This document shows positions 1 through 10,990 of a stretch of 64,000 nt of DNA, piece after piece; position 1 is the stretch's first letter, and each line of letters starts with the position of its first letter. The DNA is taken from the NCBI GenBank assembly GCA_022496205.1, contig WTXD01000038.1, positions 124,001 to 188,000 on the forward strand, read 5' to 3'. Made by a program: the position numbers and the translations under genes. A model generated the notes under the pieces. The model made no database searches, had not been told where the DNA came from, and was given only the letters and a program-made list of their open reading frames with translations. The stretch comes from Gloeopeniophorella convolvens (Eukaryota; Basidiomycota; Agaricomycetes; Russulales).

Positions 1-51
1 CAAACCACAAAGAGAAAGGGAGGGTAGGAAGGGTAGCGCGAAAAAAGGCCC

Positions 52-135
52 GGCGAGAAGAAAGAGAGAGTTCAGCGCGCGTTCGCGAAACGAAAGGAAG
101 CGGGAGACCTACCTGGCGAGAAGAAAGAGAGAGTT
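52..135. repeat. 21-bp direct repeat pair
   Basis: The purine-rich block GGCGAGAAGAAAGAGAGAGT plus one T occurs at 52-72 and again at 115-135, a 63-bp period. The stretch before the F-box relic (1-416) holds this and the GC-rich repeat at 302-380. I see no convincing gene in it. Confidence 0.75.
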
Positions 136-301
136 AGGGGGCCAGGAGGCTCCCGCGCTCCTTATCAATCCTCTCGCCAGGCGGCACAGGGATCCCGCAC
201 GAGATCGCCCCTCTGTGGCTCACAGCCACGGACATCCGTGCCCTGCACCTACGGTCTCCACCGCGGCGAGAATGAAGCTGCTTACCGGGTGCCGCTGCCC
301 G

Positions 302-380
302 GGGTCGGACGCGAAGCGCCACAACGCGATCGGGCGCGAGGCGCCACGATGTAAAGTCGGGCGCGGGGCGCCACAACGTC
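302..380. repeat. GC-rich degenerate tandem repeat, about three copies
   Basis: Three imperfect units of the pattern GTCGGACGCGAAGCGCCACA / GATCGGGCGCGAGGCGCCAC / GTCGGGCGCGGGGCGCCACA follow one another. The base composition is much more GC-rich than the flank. The block lies directly beyond the 3' end of the truncated F-box relic and may mark the rearrangement that removed that gene's C-terminal part (inference). Confidence 0.6.
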
Positions 381-416
381 TGCGCGAGCATGTCGATTAG
401 CCTCATGTAAACACGT

Positions 417-1606
417 TTAAACACGAGTAAAATAGAGGACGGACTCTCTGGGGTCGCTGTAGAACGGGAGCACGCGGAAGCGGGTGGTCAGTTCTCGAGG
501 CCCGACGATGCGGTCGGCCTGGCACTTTGCAGAGGAGAGCGACACGCCTGGGTTGATGGCCGGGAGGCCGAGTAAATGGAGATTTCTCAACGCAGGAGAA
601 CCGTCCATGATGAATTCGCAAAGCTCGATCGCATTGGTTTCTTTTTGCACAAATGCAAGGGTGGTCTCCGATAAGAACGTAACCAAGGGAAGATATGTCC
701 TTGGGCGAGCTTGGCGCAACTAGGGAGTCATGAGGTTCTGGTTTAATAATCGTACAAGAACATCCATCCACGTACAGAGTGCGCAGAGCCTTACTTCCAG
801 ATCATAAGGAAGATCTCGTCGGACCCGGGAACTTGATCCTGACACGTAGTGACAGTGAGATAGTCGCCCATAATCTCGGCACCTAGAGAGCACCGTTCGA
901 TCGCCTCCGATGTGAGTGGGATATCGATGTGAGGCTGATCGGCTAGGGGTTGGTCCATCAGAGAGAATAGCATGCTCAGGCGAATATACAAGAAGATGGA
1001 TGCAGGCTGAGCGTCCGGAACAGGTTCGCGTCTGATGGTGGATGAGCGTCAAGGAACCATCAGTGAGCAACACAGGTTAACGTACGCAGAAATGACGGCC
1101 ATGAGATCATATTCCTCTGCGAACGCGAACATCTAGACTAGCCCGTCATCTAGCTTTATTGCATCGAGTTCGACAGTGCTGGGAGGTCGAGAACTGGTGC
1201 GCGTAGGGAGGACCGAGCGTGCATAGACCGTGGGATGATTGTCCGTCGCGATGAGGCATCCGTTTTGCATCGAGCCGTTGATCGAAGCCCATTTGTGAAT
1301 GTCGAATTCATAACGAGCAGAGGGTTCGGGGATGTTGAATTCTTCCCAGATCTTGGACCAGAGATACAGCTTCCCGAAGCGCTCGGGGAAAGTGAGCGCC
1401 GCGAAGAAAGGGTCATACACGCCTGTTTTTCCCGCGGCCTTCAGATATTGCAGCGTGACCGAGTGCTTGGCTATCTTTCGAAGACGATGACATGATGATT
1501 CGCACACGAGCATGCTGTCGAGATCAAGGAGAGACATTATTCGAACCAAGAGCTCTGTAGGAAGGGAAGGGAGCGTAGGTGGTATGATGTTTGGAATAGT
1601 TGGCAA
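417..1606 (-). pseudogene. F-box protein relic (premature stop, C-terminal truncation)
   Basis: The start at 1606 opens a clear F-box helix block (LPTELLVRIMSLLDLDSMLV), in intact proteins the segment that binds Skp1 in an SCF ubiquitin ligase. The family motif GVYDPFF and a basic/aromatic stretch follow. Pieces at 1135-1606, about 791-1130 and 417-719 line up in order with the intact paralogues at 18.7, 28.7 and 46.4 kb. Two things are wrong. An in-frame TAG at 1133-1135 sits inside a block that continues in the same frame as MFAFAEEYDLMAVIS, the counterpart of FSAEEHNLSALL in the 28.7-kb copy. The reading then ends at 417, so roughly the last third of the family protein is missing. A small unrecognised intron could explain the TAG, but alignment spacing argues against it. 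The 624 bp upstream (1607-2230) show only a possible TATAAAA (minus strand, about 1811-1817). Confidence 0.7.
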
Positions 1607-2230
1607 GGGTACAATCGCTGTAGGCGGACGGTAAATTCTGCACCTTATATTTTTACATGAAGGAGAGAACTCACACTAGGACCAATCCTGTTCGAACCTC
1701 GACTAACAGCTGAGTTGGGATGTCGCTGCGCCAGGCAGGTTACCGGATTCAACGAGGGGGTGCACCGGATGTGAAAAGAGCGGAAGGACAGATTGATGGC
1801 GAACATCTCCGCATGATTTCTCCTGGGTTTTATACTTGACGGGACAACGAAGTAAGGAAGCTCGGACACAGAGGACAGAGTCACAGTGCAACCTGAGCGG
1901 GGCTGGCAACTCAAACTCGAAATCGGGCCCGGCCTCGGACCGAGACAGCACGTGCGCCCACGTGGTCTACGCGCACGACGTCCTGACAGGCGACGATTTT
2001 ATCAAAGACCGTCGCCGCGCGTCCGCGTCACCAGGCGTCACCATTCAATTGCATTCATCTTTCCTGGCAGAGTTGAGAATTATGCACGCCTCTGGTGAAT
2101 TTCTGCATCCTTCGAAATATCGGGTATGCATTAACCGCACACCGCATCTGCTGCGGTTCGACGGAAAGTAACCGCAAGAAAATTGCAGACATCCACATTA
2201 CAACCGCATAGAGTCGTTAGACCATGACGC
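1607..2230. other. intergenic, no gene seen
   Basis: This gap lies upstream of the F-box relic and downstream of the acid phosphatase (both minus strand). It contains short overlapping open frames without family resemblance and a possible minus-strand TATA element near 1811-1817. Nothing else was recognised. Confidence 0.5.
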
Positions 2231-3947
2231 TCAAAGCACGATCACTGCGATAGCTCCGAGAGCACTAATGAATGTCGCACCGAGGACCGCGCCCTCCCGT
2301 ACGCTGACAGTGCCAGACTTGCCCGCGCTGCCGGGAGAGCCGCCTGGGCCGGGAGCGGTGGTGCCGTTGCGCGCGCCGGCAGCGGGCACGAGCTGGCCGA
2401 GTGCGGTGAGATTGACAGGGGCAGGTGCCTGGGCGGCAGTGAAGTTCGTGTCGAGGCCCTGAGCGATGAAGACGGGTCCGCCGCCCGCGCCGACGGCGGA
2501 AGTGTTCGGCGCAGTGAACGGCACGTAGAGCTCAGCGTTGAGCGGGCCCGGGATTGTGCCCGTCGCGTTGGTCAGCGGGATCGCATCTCCCGAGATGTTG
2601 AGGTTCTTGTAGCCCGTTGCGGCCGCAACGAAGGAGTAAACATTCGAGACCGTCCTGGTAGCACGATGTAGTCAGTCTAGTGCGCTCGTTTAAGAAGCAT
2701 AGAGAACGCACTTGTTGGTGTCGCCGCGGCCGAGCGAACCGAGGCCCCAGTTGGCCTCGACGGTGGATAGCGCGGAGTAGTGGGTGTAGTAGGTCGAGTC
2801 GACTGTTCCGCGTGCGCTCTCGGGAACAGCACCGCCGAGTAACACTGAGAAAATGCGATTGTTGACGGTAAATGTCTCGGTCTCGTCAAACGTGAGCAGG
2901 ATAAGGGTGCGGTTGTCATTGAAGTTGGTGTCGTTGAGGAGAGGGAGGAGCCAGTAGTCGAGCCATTGTCCGGCGAAGTCGATCGTAGTGTCGTGAGCAT
3001 CGTCGACGAGATTTGGCGTCACGAACAGCCACTGTGGGACTACAGAAGCATTCACGTCGGCGGCGAAGTCGTTAAAGTTGCGATGAAGAATAAGGCGAGA
3101 CGGAACCGACGCGACAGAGTCGTAGACAATCGTGGGGTTGTGCTTGCGCACATAGTAGGTGTACGGAGGCGCGGATGAGTTAAGATAGTTGTTCGAAGTG
3201 AAGCTGAGGTGTTATGTAAGCACATGGGCTCTGAACTGACTCGCGAAAATGCCTCAATCTTACTTGAAACCTTCGAAACCGTCGGATGGCATGCTCTCTT
3301 GGTAGGATGCCCACGAGATATTCTTGGCCTCCAGGAGGTCAACAACAGTGGAGATACTAGAGCAGGAACATCAGAACACGAAGAACTGTGGGGGCGTCAA
3401 TCAACGCACTTGGCAGGAATGTTGTACAGGTCGTCATCTGCCATTCCCCAGAAGTCACCTCCGACGACTGCGACATAGTTGGGCTCGGAAGGATGGGTCA
3501 GGGCATAGTATTGATCGAGAAGAATGCCCTGCTTTGCGAGGTTGGTGAAGGCAGCCTGGGTAAAGGGTTAATAATAAAGGTGATAGCAACAGTTGGACTG
3601 GAGTCCCACGGTCGAGTTGGCAGCTTCGAAGTCGGTATTTTCAATCCAGATCTGGGAAGCACAATCGTGTGGGCATCAACAGCGCGCATAGACGCATGAA
3701 GCCTACCTGGATGAAGCGGTCGAACGCTTTGCCTTGTACGACCGTTGGCTTTGGGAGAGTGCCATTGCTCGTACCAATGTAGTTGGCCGATGCAACGAGC
3801 GGGCCCTCGGACGGAGGCGCGAACTGCGGAGCCTGTGGACACAGTGTGATGAAGTGGTCTAAACACGACTGCGTGACCGCATTTAGTACACACCTGTGCA
3901 GCAAGCACGGCAGGAATGAGCAGCAGAAGGGATGAGAGGATGTTCAT
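2231..3947 (-). CDS. secreted, probably GPI-anchored acid phosphatase (phosphoesterase family)
   Basis: The enzyme releases phosphate from organic phosphomonoesters outside the cell; family assignment is to the fungal acid phosphatases of the phosphoesterase family (PF04185 type). The start at 3947 gives a signal peptide (MNILSSLLLLIPAVLAAQ) and a first exon ending at 3894. Later exons carry family blocks: YYALTHPSEPNYVAVVGGDF, NLVDDAHDTTIDFAGQW and LLTFDETETF. At least six exons are joined by short introns. The last exon ends in an S/G/P-rich stretch and a hydrophobic tail (GATFISALGAIAVIVL) directly before the TGA, which fits a GPI-attachment signal. Several N-x-S/T sites are present. The gene is divergent from the multicopper oxidase at 4424, and both products act at the cell surface. 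Phosphate-repressible expression is common in this family but nothing in the sequence proves it here. Confidence 0.92.
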
Positions 3948-4423
3948 GGCAGCGCGCGTCCGACACGATCTCATTCAAGTTCGCCCGCAAGCTTTATACT
4001 TGGCGACTCCATAATTTCAGGACTGATGGACAGGCAGCCAGAGCTGTAGATGGAGTCTAGTTGCGCATTTTAGTTGAGAAGCATGTGCATCTGGAGCGGT
4101 GGGCCGACATATCGCCCTGGCAGAGGGACAATGAAGACTCGAGTATCATGCGGTGACAGATGATAGTGCGTTGGAAATAGGAATCACGTCATTGGCCAGG
4201 GCCCGCGACGAACCAACCAGCCGACGAACGTGCAGTCACGTGATCGCGGCGCAGGGCATGGCACGATCTTCTCTCACGTCGTTCTCTCCTTGTACCGCGC
4301 CCTCGGCTCGCGTTTTCTCGCTCGGTGGCCACCTGGTCCCTCCAGAGACAGTTTTGCTCTGATAAAGACGCACTTATATACCATGACGTTTATCTTCTCT
4401 ACCGAGCGCTCGCTCTTCTGCTC
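3948..4423. promoter_or_regulatory. divergent promoter region, phosphatase / multicopper oxidase
   Basis: This 476-bp gap separates two divergent start codons. A minus-strand TATAAAG (about 3992-3998) lies about 45 bp before the phosphatase ATG. A plus-strand TTATATA (about 4372-4378) lies about 47 bp before the oxidase ATG at 4424. An earlier ATG at 4383 runs into a stop after about 14 codons and could act as a short upstream ORF. Confidence 0.6.
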
Positions 4424-7380
4424 ATGACCTTCGAAAAATCCTACAAGGTACCTCACAGGCGTCGCCTGTGGATCATCACAGGCGTTGCCGCAGCCATCGT
4501 TGTCCTGGCCCTTGCGCTTGGCCTCGGTTTGGGACTTGGATTGAAGCATCATCATCATCATGGCGGCTCAGAGACCTCCCCATCTTCCTCGTCGTTGCCA
4601 CCCCTGACCGCGCAGCCGGGCAGCAACTTTGCAGTGGGCTCAATTATTGGGCAGTCTCCGCAAGACCGCAAGTACAATTTCACCGTCGCGTTGGCCAACG
4701 GCGCGCCAGACGGCGTCAACAAGACCATGCTCGTCGTGAATGGTGCGTCCTTGAGTCCTGTTGGTACTGCGCCTGTCGGTTCTTTGCTTGATCTGCGCCT
4801 GCGTGCCTCGGGTCAGCAGACTCTTGCCTCGCACGTAACGCGGCCCGCCGCATGACAGCCTTCGGTGCTTCCCTTGGAGCTGCCTCCAATTTTACGCTTG
4901 GCAGGTACTGTAGCATTGTCGGACGACGGGGCTCCGCGCGCACTCGCGTTCTTCAGCGTTCACAAACAGATCGGTGCAAATAGTGCATAAGGGGCAAATA
5001 TTGTCCTCTTGACGGCCTTCCGGGCCGCTATTCTGTGCCATCCTAAAGTTGCGCAGGATCAATGGAGCCCTTGTTCATCGGCGCGGAGATAGGTGCTGGG
5101 TGTGCCGTGTTCGAACGCACTCGGGTGCATGCTTATCTGCTTACCTTTACCCACTCATTCGTGTCTTTGGGTCCAATTATCGTTCATAGCTGAGCATGGG
5201 AGGCAGGCATATTCCCTGGACCTACCATCGAGGCGAACCAAGGAGATCGGCTTATCGTTACCGTCCAGAATAATCTACCCAACGCCACGAGTATCCATTG
5301 GCATGGTCTCGTAAGTAGGGATTCACAGTTATTGAGCCCCGCTAATCTGTGCTTCAGTTCCAGAATGGAACAAATTGGTATGACGGTACATCGGGCATCA
5401 CGGAATGCGGCATCCCTCCTGGGCAGTCACTTACTTACAAGTCAGCTACATGATACGACAATGCTTCTTATAACTACTGATATCGCATCAGCTTCACGTT
5501 TGGGGAATTCTCCGGAACAACTTGGTGGCAGTAAGTGGACCGACATTTGTTCTCCCTGTCGTGTGCTTACACAGAACACTGTCAGTGCCCGTAAGTGACT
5601 TGGTTTCAACGTAACGTTCGGATCTCATGGGCGCGTGACCGTTTTCTAGATTGTAAGTCATGCGCTTTGTTCTGTAACAGCCTCTCATTCCTGGCTGTAG
5701 TTTCTACACAGTATACGGATGGTATCACCGGCGCGTTGATCGTCCATCCAACTGCGAAGAATCCACCCACGTTGCCAGCATATGACGGCGAGATTATGGT
5801 TCAGGTGAAATCCTGATCACCGAGATACGGGCGTAGTTGCTCAGATCATTTGCAGATGGCGGATCTCTACCATGACCCAAGCCAGGTCCTTCTTGTCGAT
5901 TATCTTTCCGTATGGGGCCGTTCTTTCTCATGCACGACGCTGTTCATAACTTTTCATGTAGCCTTTTGGTATCCAAGGAACCCAAGGCAACGAACCAGTG
6001 TCTGATGGCGGAGTATGTATGCGCTCTTCGGTTTGGAACGTTGGCTGAGCGATGCTACACAGACAATCAACGGTTTAGGGCAATACTCTGCGGCCGGCTC
6101 TGGCGGCTCATACTTTGACGTTAGTCGCTTCTGGCTGCGCTTTATGAACTCCCCGCTCAAACCCGTGCTATAGTATACCGTCGAACGCGGGAAGACCTAC
6201 CGACTGCGACTCGTCAACTCTGGCTCCTTTGCGTCAATCCGTTTCTCCGTAGATAACCATCCTCTTACCCTCATTGAAGCCGATGGCACCCTGCTCGAAC
6301 CCACCCAGGTTGCAGGCGTTACCATCGCAGTCGCCCAGCGCTACTCCGTACTCCTCCATGCGAACCAGACATCCAACTTGAACGGAACGTTCTGGATGCG
6401 CGCGACGGTGCAGAGCGACATGTTCACCTACGATCAACCAGGACAGAACAACGACATCCGGGGTGTAATTCGGTACGCCGTGGTCTCCCCCATGCACAGC
6501 CTGGTTCGTGCTCATATCCTGGCAGGTACTCTGATGGCGCAAAGAATGGGCTACCAGGCGATCCTGCCTCGGCAGACCCAGGCCCGGGCGTAGCGGGGCT
6601 GAATGATGTGGACGGTACGACCGCGCTGGCGCCGCTCGAGCCGAGTCCGGCCCCGAACGCGACTCGTTCCGTACCCGTCTCGTTCTCATTCCAGAACACC
6701 GACGACGGACGCTTCCTCGCGTTCATGAACGGCACGAGCTGGGAGCCGCTGGCTGGGTCGACGCTCCTCGCGGTGCGCAATGCGCCAACAACGTACGTTC
6801 CCGAGGGTGCTGCGCTCGGCGCGGGCGACCAGCTGCTCGTGACGGAGGACTCAGTGCGGGTCCTCGACGTTCGCGTGGTGCGTATGGCCGTGGTGGCCCG
6901 CGCGCTTCTCGGTCGCTGTGTGAGACTCATGGGTTTTTGTAGGATAACCTGGACGACGGAGATCACCCATTCCATCTGCACGGCCACCGTCCTTGGATGT
7001 ACGTCGGCCTTGCTTCCGATATGGCACGCACAGCTTCCTGACTGTATGGACCCGTGGGAACAGCATGGGCTCAGGCGCTGGGCGCTATATTGGGCAGGCG
7101 CTCAACGCGACTGCGCCGCTCCGCCGCGACACGATCCTCATACCCGCTTACAGCTGGACCGTCCTGCGCTTCGTCACGGACAATCGTAAGCACATTGGCG
7201 CCTGTGCGGTACTCCGAGAGCTGACTGGACGGTCTGCTTGTAGCGGGCGTGTGGGCGTTCCACTGTCATATTGCGTGGCACATGGCAGCAGGGTTGCTGA
7301 TGCAATTTAACACGCAGCCGTCTGTGCTGGCGAAGTTGGACGTTCCGCAGGACATCGTGAATCAGTGCGCGGGGCGGTGA
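4424..7380 (+). CDS. membrane-anchored laccase-like multicopper oxidase
   Basis: Couples one-electron oxidation of four substrate molecules (phenols, or possibly metal ions) to reduction of O2 to water, using one T1 and three T2/T3 coppers. Fifteen exons: 4424-4742, 5207-5310, 5358-5440, 5492-5530, 5586-5590, 5650-5652, 5701-5804, 5856-5909, 5962-6012, 6063-6119, 6174-6472, 6526-6877, 6943-6998, 7064-7185, 7244-7380. They sum to 1785 nt (594 aa) in one frame. All four copper motifs are intact: [17 protein letters not shown] and [14 protein letters not shown]. The residue ten after the T1 cysteine is Leu. Instead of a cleavable signal the N-terminus has basic residues, then a hydrophobic segment (about residues 15-37) ending in LG repeats, then five His and a Ser-rich linker. 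That suggests a type II membrane anchor, unlike secreted laccases and unlike Fet3 ferroxidases with their C-terminal anchor. Intron 1 is unusually long (464 bp). Confidence 0.95.
5586..5590 (+). other. 5-nt microexon of the multicopper oxidase
   Basis: TGCCC lies between a tag-type acceptor (GTCAG) and a strong donor (GTAAGT). It is required to read Cys/His-loop residues H-A-H-F in frame: the preceding exon ends in CA (5530), this exon supplies T-GCC-C, and the next gives AT-T. Flanking introns are 55 and 59 bp. Confidence 0.88.
5650..5652 (+). other. 3-nt microexon of the multicopper oxidase
   Basis: ATT lies between TTTCTAG and GTAAGT. With the neighbouring exons it completes CAT GCC CAT TTT TCT ACA CAG (HAHFSTQ), the second copper motif. 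Flanking introns are 59 and 48 bp. Without it the downstream exon, which clearly reads [13 protein letters not shown], would be out of register with the motif. Confidence 0.85.
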
Positions 7381-8283
7381 TCCTTGGTTACGTGGTATGA
7401 CAAGTACTGGTTTCTTGGATCCAACGAGCATGTGCTCCCCAGCTTGCGAATCGGAAAGGTCCTCCTTTAGAGCGCATATACGCATAAGTATTTCTGCAAA
7501 TAGTTCATGTAGTGCGGGACATGTATTTATAAGTACCTGTCATCGCCTGTCGCCTCCATGTGCCTGCAATACGATGGCCCTGCCTCCGCTTTGTCCCAGA
7601 AGTCAATGAACTTGGCAAGCTTCGTTGTGATAGTCTAGCCCAGCGAGACGACTGCTGAATGTTGAACGTTGACCGTTGAACGTTGACCCACCAACGGTTC
7701 CCCAGTGGCAATTGGGAGCAGCTGAAGTGCTGCCAACACCCAAGTCACACAGTGTGGCGCGGCTCGGCGTCTCTTCAATTGGGGCTGTGCCAACACAACA
7801 GCGCGCGGCGACAGGCGACCGGCGACGCAACGCGGGCCGACGTCCTTCGCTCGATCGACACGACTTTCGGCTTCTCCAACAGCCTCGGCGGGTCCTGAAC
7901 GCGAGTGTTGAACATTGAGCCCTCTCTGAACACCGCTTCTGCCATGGACCTCCTGACATCTGCGCGCCATCCCAGTATCGTTTCCAAACTCAATCAGCAC
8001 AGCCCACAATTACCCAGTCTCCTGACCGACCCTTCCAGTGGAATACAGTAGGTCGATTACCCGGCCTTTGCAGTGCTCCCACTGGCACCCGTCGCTGTCG
8101 CACGATCGTCTCACAGGCCTCCCCGCCGAGTCCCACGGGTTGGCACGGGCCAAGCGCTGTGCGAACCTTGTTCAGGGACCGTCTAAACGCATAAAAGAGA
8201 CCACGGCGCCGTCAGACTACGCCCAATCCACGCCTTTCCAACACACATTCACTCCTCCCTTTCATACCCAGCACCTTGACACC
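7381..8283. other. intergenic with GTTGAACGTTGA-type repeats and band-7 promoter
   Basis: No gene recognised. At 7657-7692 the motif GTTGAACGTTGA occurs twice in tandem, and a variant GTTGAACATTGA lies near 7910. A CATAAAAG box about 95 bp before the ATG at 8284 and a C/T-rich leader ending in GACACC fit the promoter of the downstream SPFH gene. Confidence 0.55.
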
Positions 8284-10462
8284 ATGCCCGCTGCCTCAGA
8301 CTCCGGTGATGGCACAACCGTCATGGACGGTCCCATGAACGGCAGCTACTTGCGCGCACACGGCCAGTCGCCTGGTGGGAAGAGCGCTGACCCTTCGATG
8401 CCTGACAAGCCGATCGTGAACAAGTTCACTAAGATGCCCGATTACTTCGCGGAGGACCGCCCATTTGTTGTGCGTATTGGGAAGAGCGGCCTCATTGGCG
8501 CGCTGCAAGAACTTGATCAGCATCTGCGCAAGGCACGTTTCCCTCAGTAGTCTCGGTACTGGCTGACTGATGAGCCGCTGCAGACGGGGCACAACAAGAT
8601 ACTCTCAGACAAGGTGCGTAGACTCATATTTGGCACAGCGTCAGCCGATTTTGATTACGCACAGAAACCCACGGACTGGATTGGCAAGGAGATTGCGCCT
8701 GGCCAAGTTGGGCTCATCAACCATGGAGGGATGCCCAAGTTGCTCACGAAGCCCGGGCGTTACCCTGGTTTCCCTCTGCGCAACTGGTGGGCACGGTCGT
8801 ACAAGGATACGCGCGGACGTACGTGGCGTATTGCGTCTCTTGTGCATGGGCCCGAGTACTCAGCTTTTACAGTTTCCGACAACGTCATCAGCTTCCAAGG
8901 CTTAACTGCGGTTCAAGTTTCGCAGAACCAGGCTGCAGTCATCTCGGACCCGCAGAACCACATCTTCGTGCTGAAGAACGCGGGCATCGTTGCCTACGGC
9001 ATCGAGGGCACCTATGATGTGCTCGCCATTGTGGATCAGACACACCTTCCCCACGTAATCACCGACCACGTCACAAATGCGGTCCTTGGTCGCAGCTACG
9101 AGGTCCGGATGCCTGCATCTGCAAGGGCCGCACCAAACGCATCAAATTCAGGAAATGGCTACGTGGTTGCGCTGTTGTACGTCCCAGATACGACCTCGTC
9201 ACGAACGTTCCGTTAAACGATCGCTATAACCCTCAGCATGGACATTCCGGCTAATAATTGCGCGATCCTGCAGTCTGGTAATGACCTCGAGTTGCTTCCG
9301 GCTGGACAACACTGCATCACCCACCCGAATGTCACCTTGCGGGGTCTCTACACGCTCGGGGAGAACCAGTTTGAGATGCCAACAAAGGACATGTGCGCTA
9401 TCTCTATCGAACGACCTTCGCGATACTCACCATACGCTGGCTAGTTTCACCCGTGACCAGGTCCCCGTGAGCCTGACCCTCTACCTCAAGTGGCAGCTAG
9501 AGGAGCCACTCAAGCTCGCTACCCACGGATATGAAACGCCCTATGATGCGCTCCGAGATAAGACACAGTCCATCTTGACGCAGATTGTTGCCCACCGTGC
9601 GTCTGTCTGCTCCAGAAGCATACTCAAGCGTCTGACGACCTTTGTAGTTGACTATAGCTCTATGGTCAAGCAACGTTCGATTGGTGGTGATGGGGTTGAG
9701 GAAGGGGAGAGTCCGTCCCAGTTCTTGGATGCTCTCAGAACACATGCCATGGATGACCTTCACGCTGCTGCACTCGAATATGGTATCATTCTGAAAGATC
9801 TTGCTGTCATAGACAGGCAGTTCAAGGGTTGGTACCTTCTGCGTGTTCGGCCAGAGTCATTCTATACTGATTCGTAATCACGCAGGCGAGATTGCGAGCA
9901 CAATGGATAAACTCACCAAACGGGCTCTACAAGCCCAGGTTGAGGCTGCCGTACGTGCTCACTGCTCGTGTGACGCAGATGCATTGGCTCACATATTTTC
10001 AGAACGTCGACCGGGAGAACAGCAATAAGGTCAAACAGGAAGAGGGTGTCCTCTCTGTTGCCCGCATCAAGGCCCAAGCTCGCAACGTATGTACCATCCT
10101 AAGTCGAGGATTTGCACGCCCTGATTACACCAATTTTCTAGACCGAGGCTGACGCAGAAGCTTACTCTGTCATCGCTGCCGCCAAAGCTGCAGCCGAGCG
10201 CACGCGCATAGAAGCGGAGGCGCATGCACATGCGACGCGTCTTGCTGCAGAGGCCGATGCCGAGGCAACTCGCATCAAGGCTCGCGCAGATACAGACATC
10301 CAGGATGCGTTCGCACAGGAAATGGGTCGCCGCCGCCAGGAAGTCGCGCGCGTCGCAGCGTTCGGCAGCAAGACCATTTTCGTACCCACCGAGGCGATGG
10401 GCATCGCGTCACCGATGGTCGCTGGCTTGGCTGCTGGCGTCGGGGCGGATCTGAGGAAATAA
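8284..10462 (+). CDS. band-7 / SPFH domain protein (stomatin-prohibitin-flotillin superfamily)
   Basis: SPFH proteins are membrane-associated scaffolds that assemble into rings or microdomains; the precise role of this fungal type is not known to me. The start at 8284 follows a typical pyrimidine-rich leader. The order is a polar N-terminus, an entry region (DWIGKEIAPGQVGLI), the conserved block LTAVQVSQNQAAVISDPQN followed by GIEGTYDVLAIVDQTHLP, the LELLPAGQHCITHPNVTLRG block, then VSLTLYLKWQLEEP. The C-terminal part is a long Ala/Glu/Arg coiled coil (AEADAEAYSVIAAAKAAAER type repeats) ending at a TAA in 10460-10462. I see no transmembrane helix, so membrane contact would be peripheral or lipid-mediated. 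About eight exons are needed. The first intron (8533-8583) starts with GC rather than GT: AAG|GCACGT. The alternative GT donor four bases on breaks the frame. Confidence 0.93.
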
Positions 10463-10988
10463 GTGCCCCGTAGGGTAGTGCTCAATCACCATGGCTCGCT
10501 TTTCTCCATCCATGCATAAAGTTTTCTTACCAGACTTCGTCGTCATCTCTGTCACCCTCCTACTTCTCTGATACCCTCCAATGTACTGTAATGATCGTCA
10601 CTCCCCTATGTGTACTAACGCTGGCATATAGCCTCACTCTCATTACTTGAATACCACCCTTCCGGGTCTCTGTCAAATGCACCTCCATACGTGGTCACTC
10701 GTGTGAGTTCCTGCGTTCACGTCGGCGCACTACACTCTCTGTATTCATAATTGCCACAACATGGAAGACCTCGTGCCTTCCAGAGAACAGCGAAGGATCT
10801 GTCCGGATGCCAGTGAGTTCCATCTTTGCGCATGTGGGCCGAGGGCGACCTACGACGTGTAAGCAGCATGGCGCAGCTGGTATAGTGCGCAGGCCCATAA
10901 CATGGTTACCCTGAGGTCCCTCGATCGAAACGAGGTGCTGCTACTTTCTTTTTTCGCGGTGCAGTAGCTTGGTGATACTGAACTATGC
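10463..10988. other. intergenic, no gene seen
   Basis: This is the 3' flank of the SPFH gene, up to the transposable element. Short open frames on the minus strand have no family resemblance. Confidence 0.5.
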
Positions 10989-10990
10989 TA

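Noticed and set aside
4548..4562. Run of five His codons resembling an engineered tag
   Set aside because: It follows naturally after the membrane helix and is coded by a CATCAT slippage run; nothing else suggests vector sequence.
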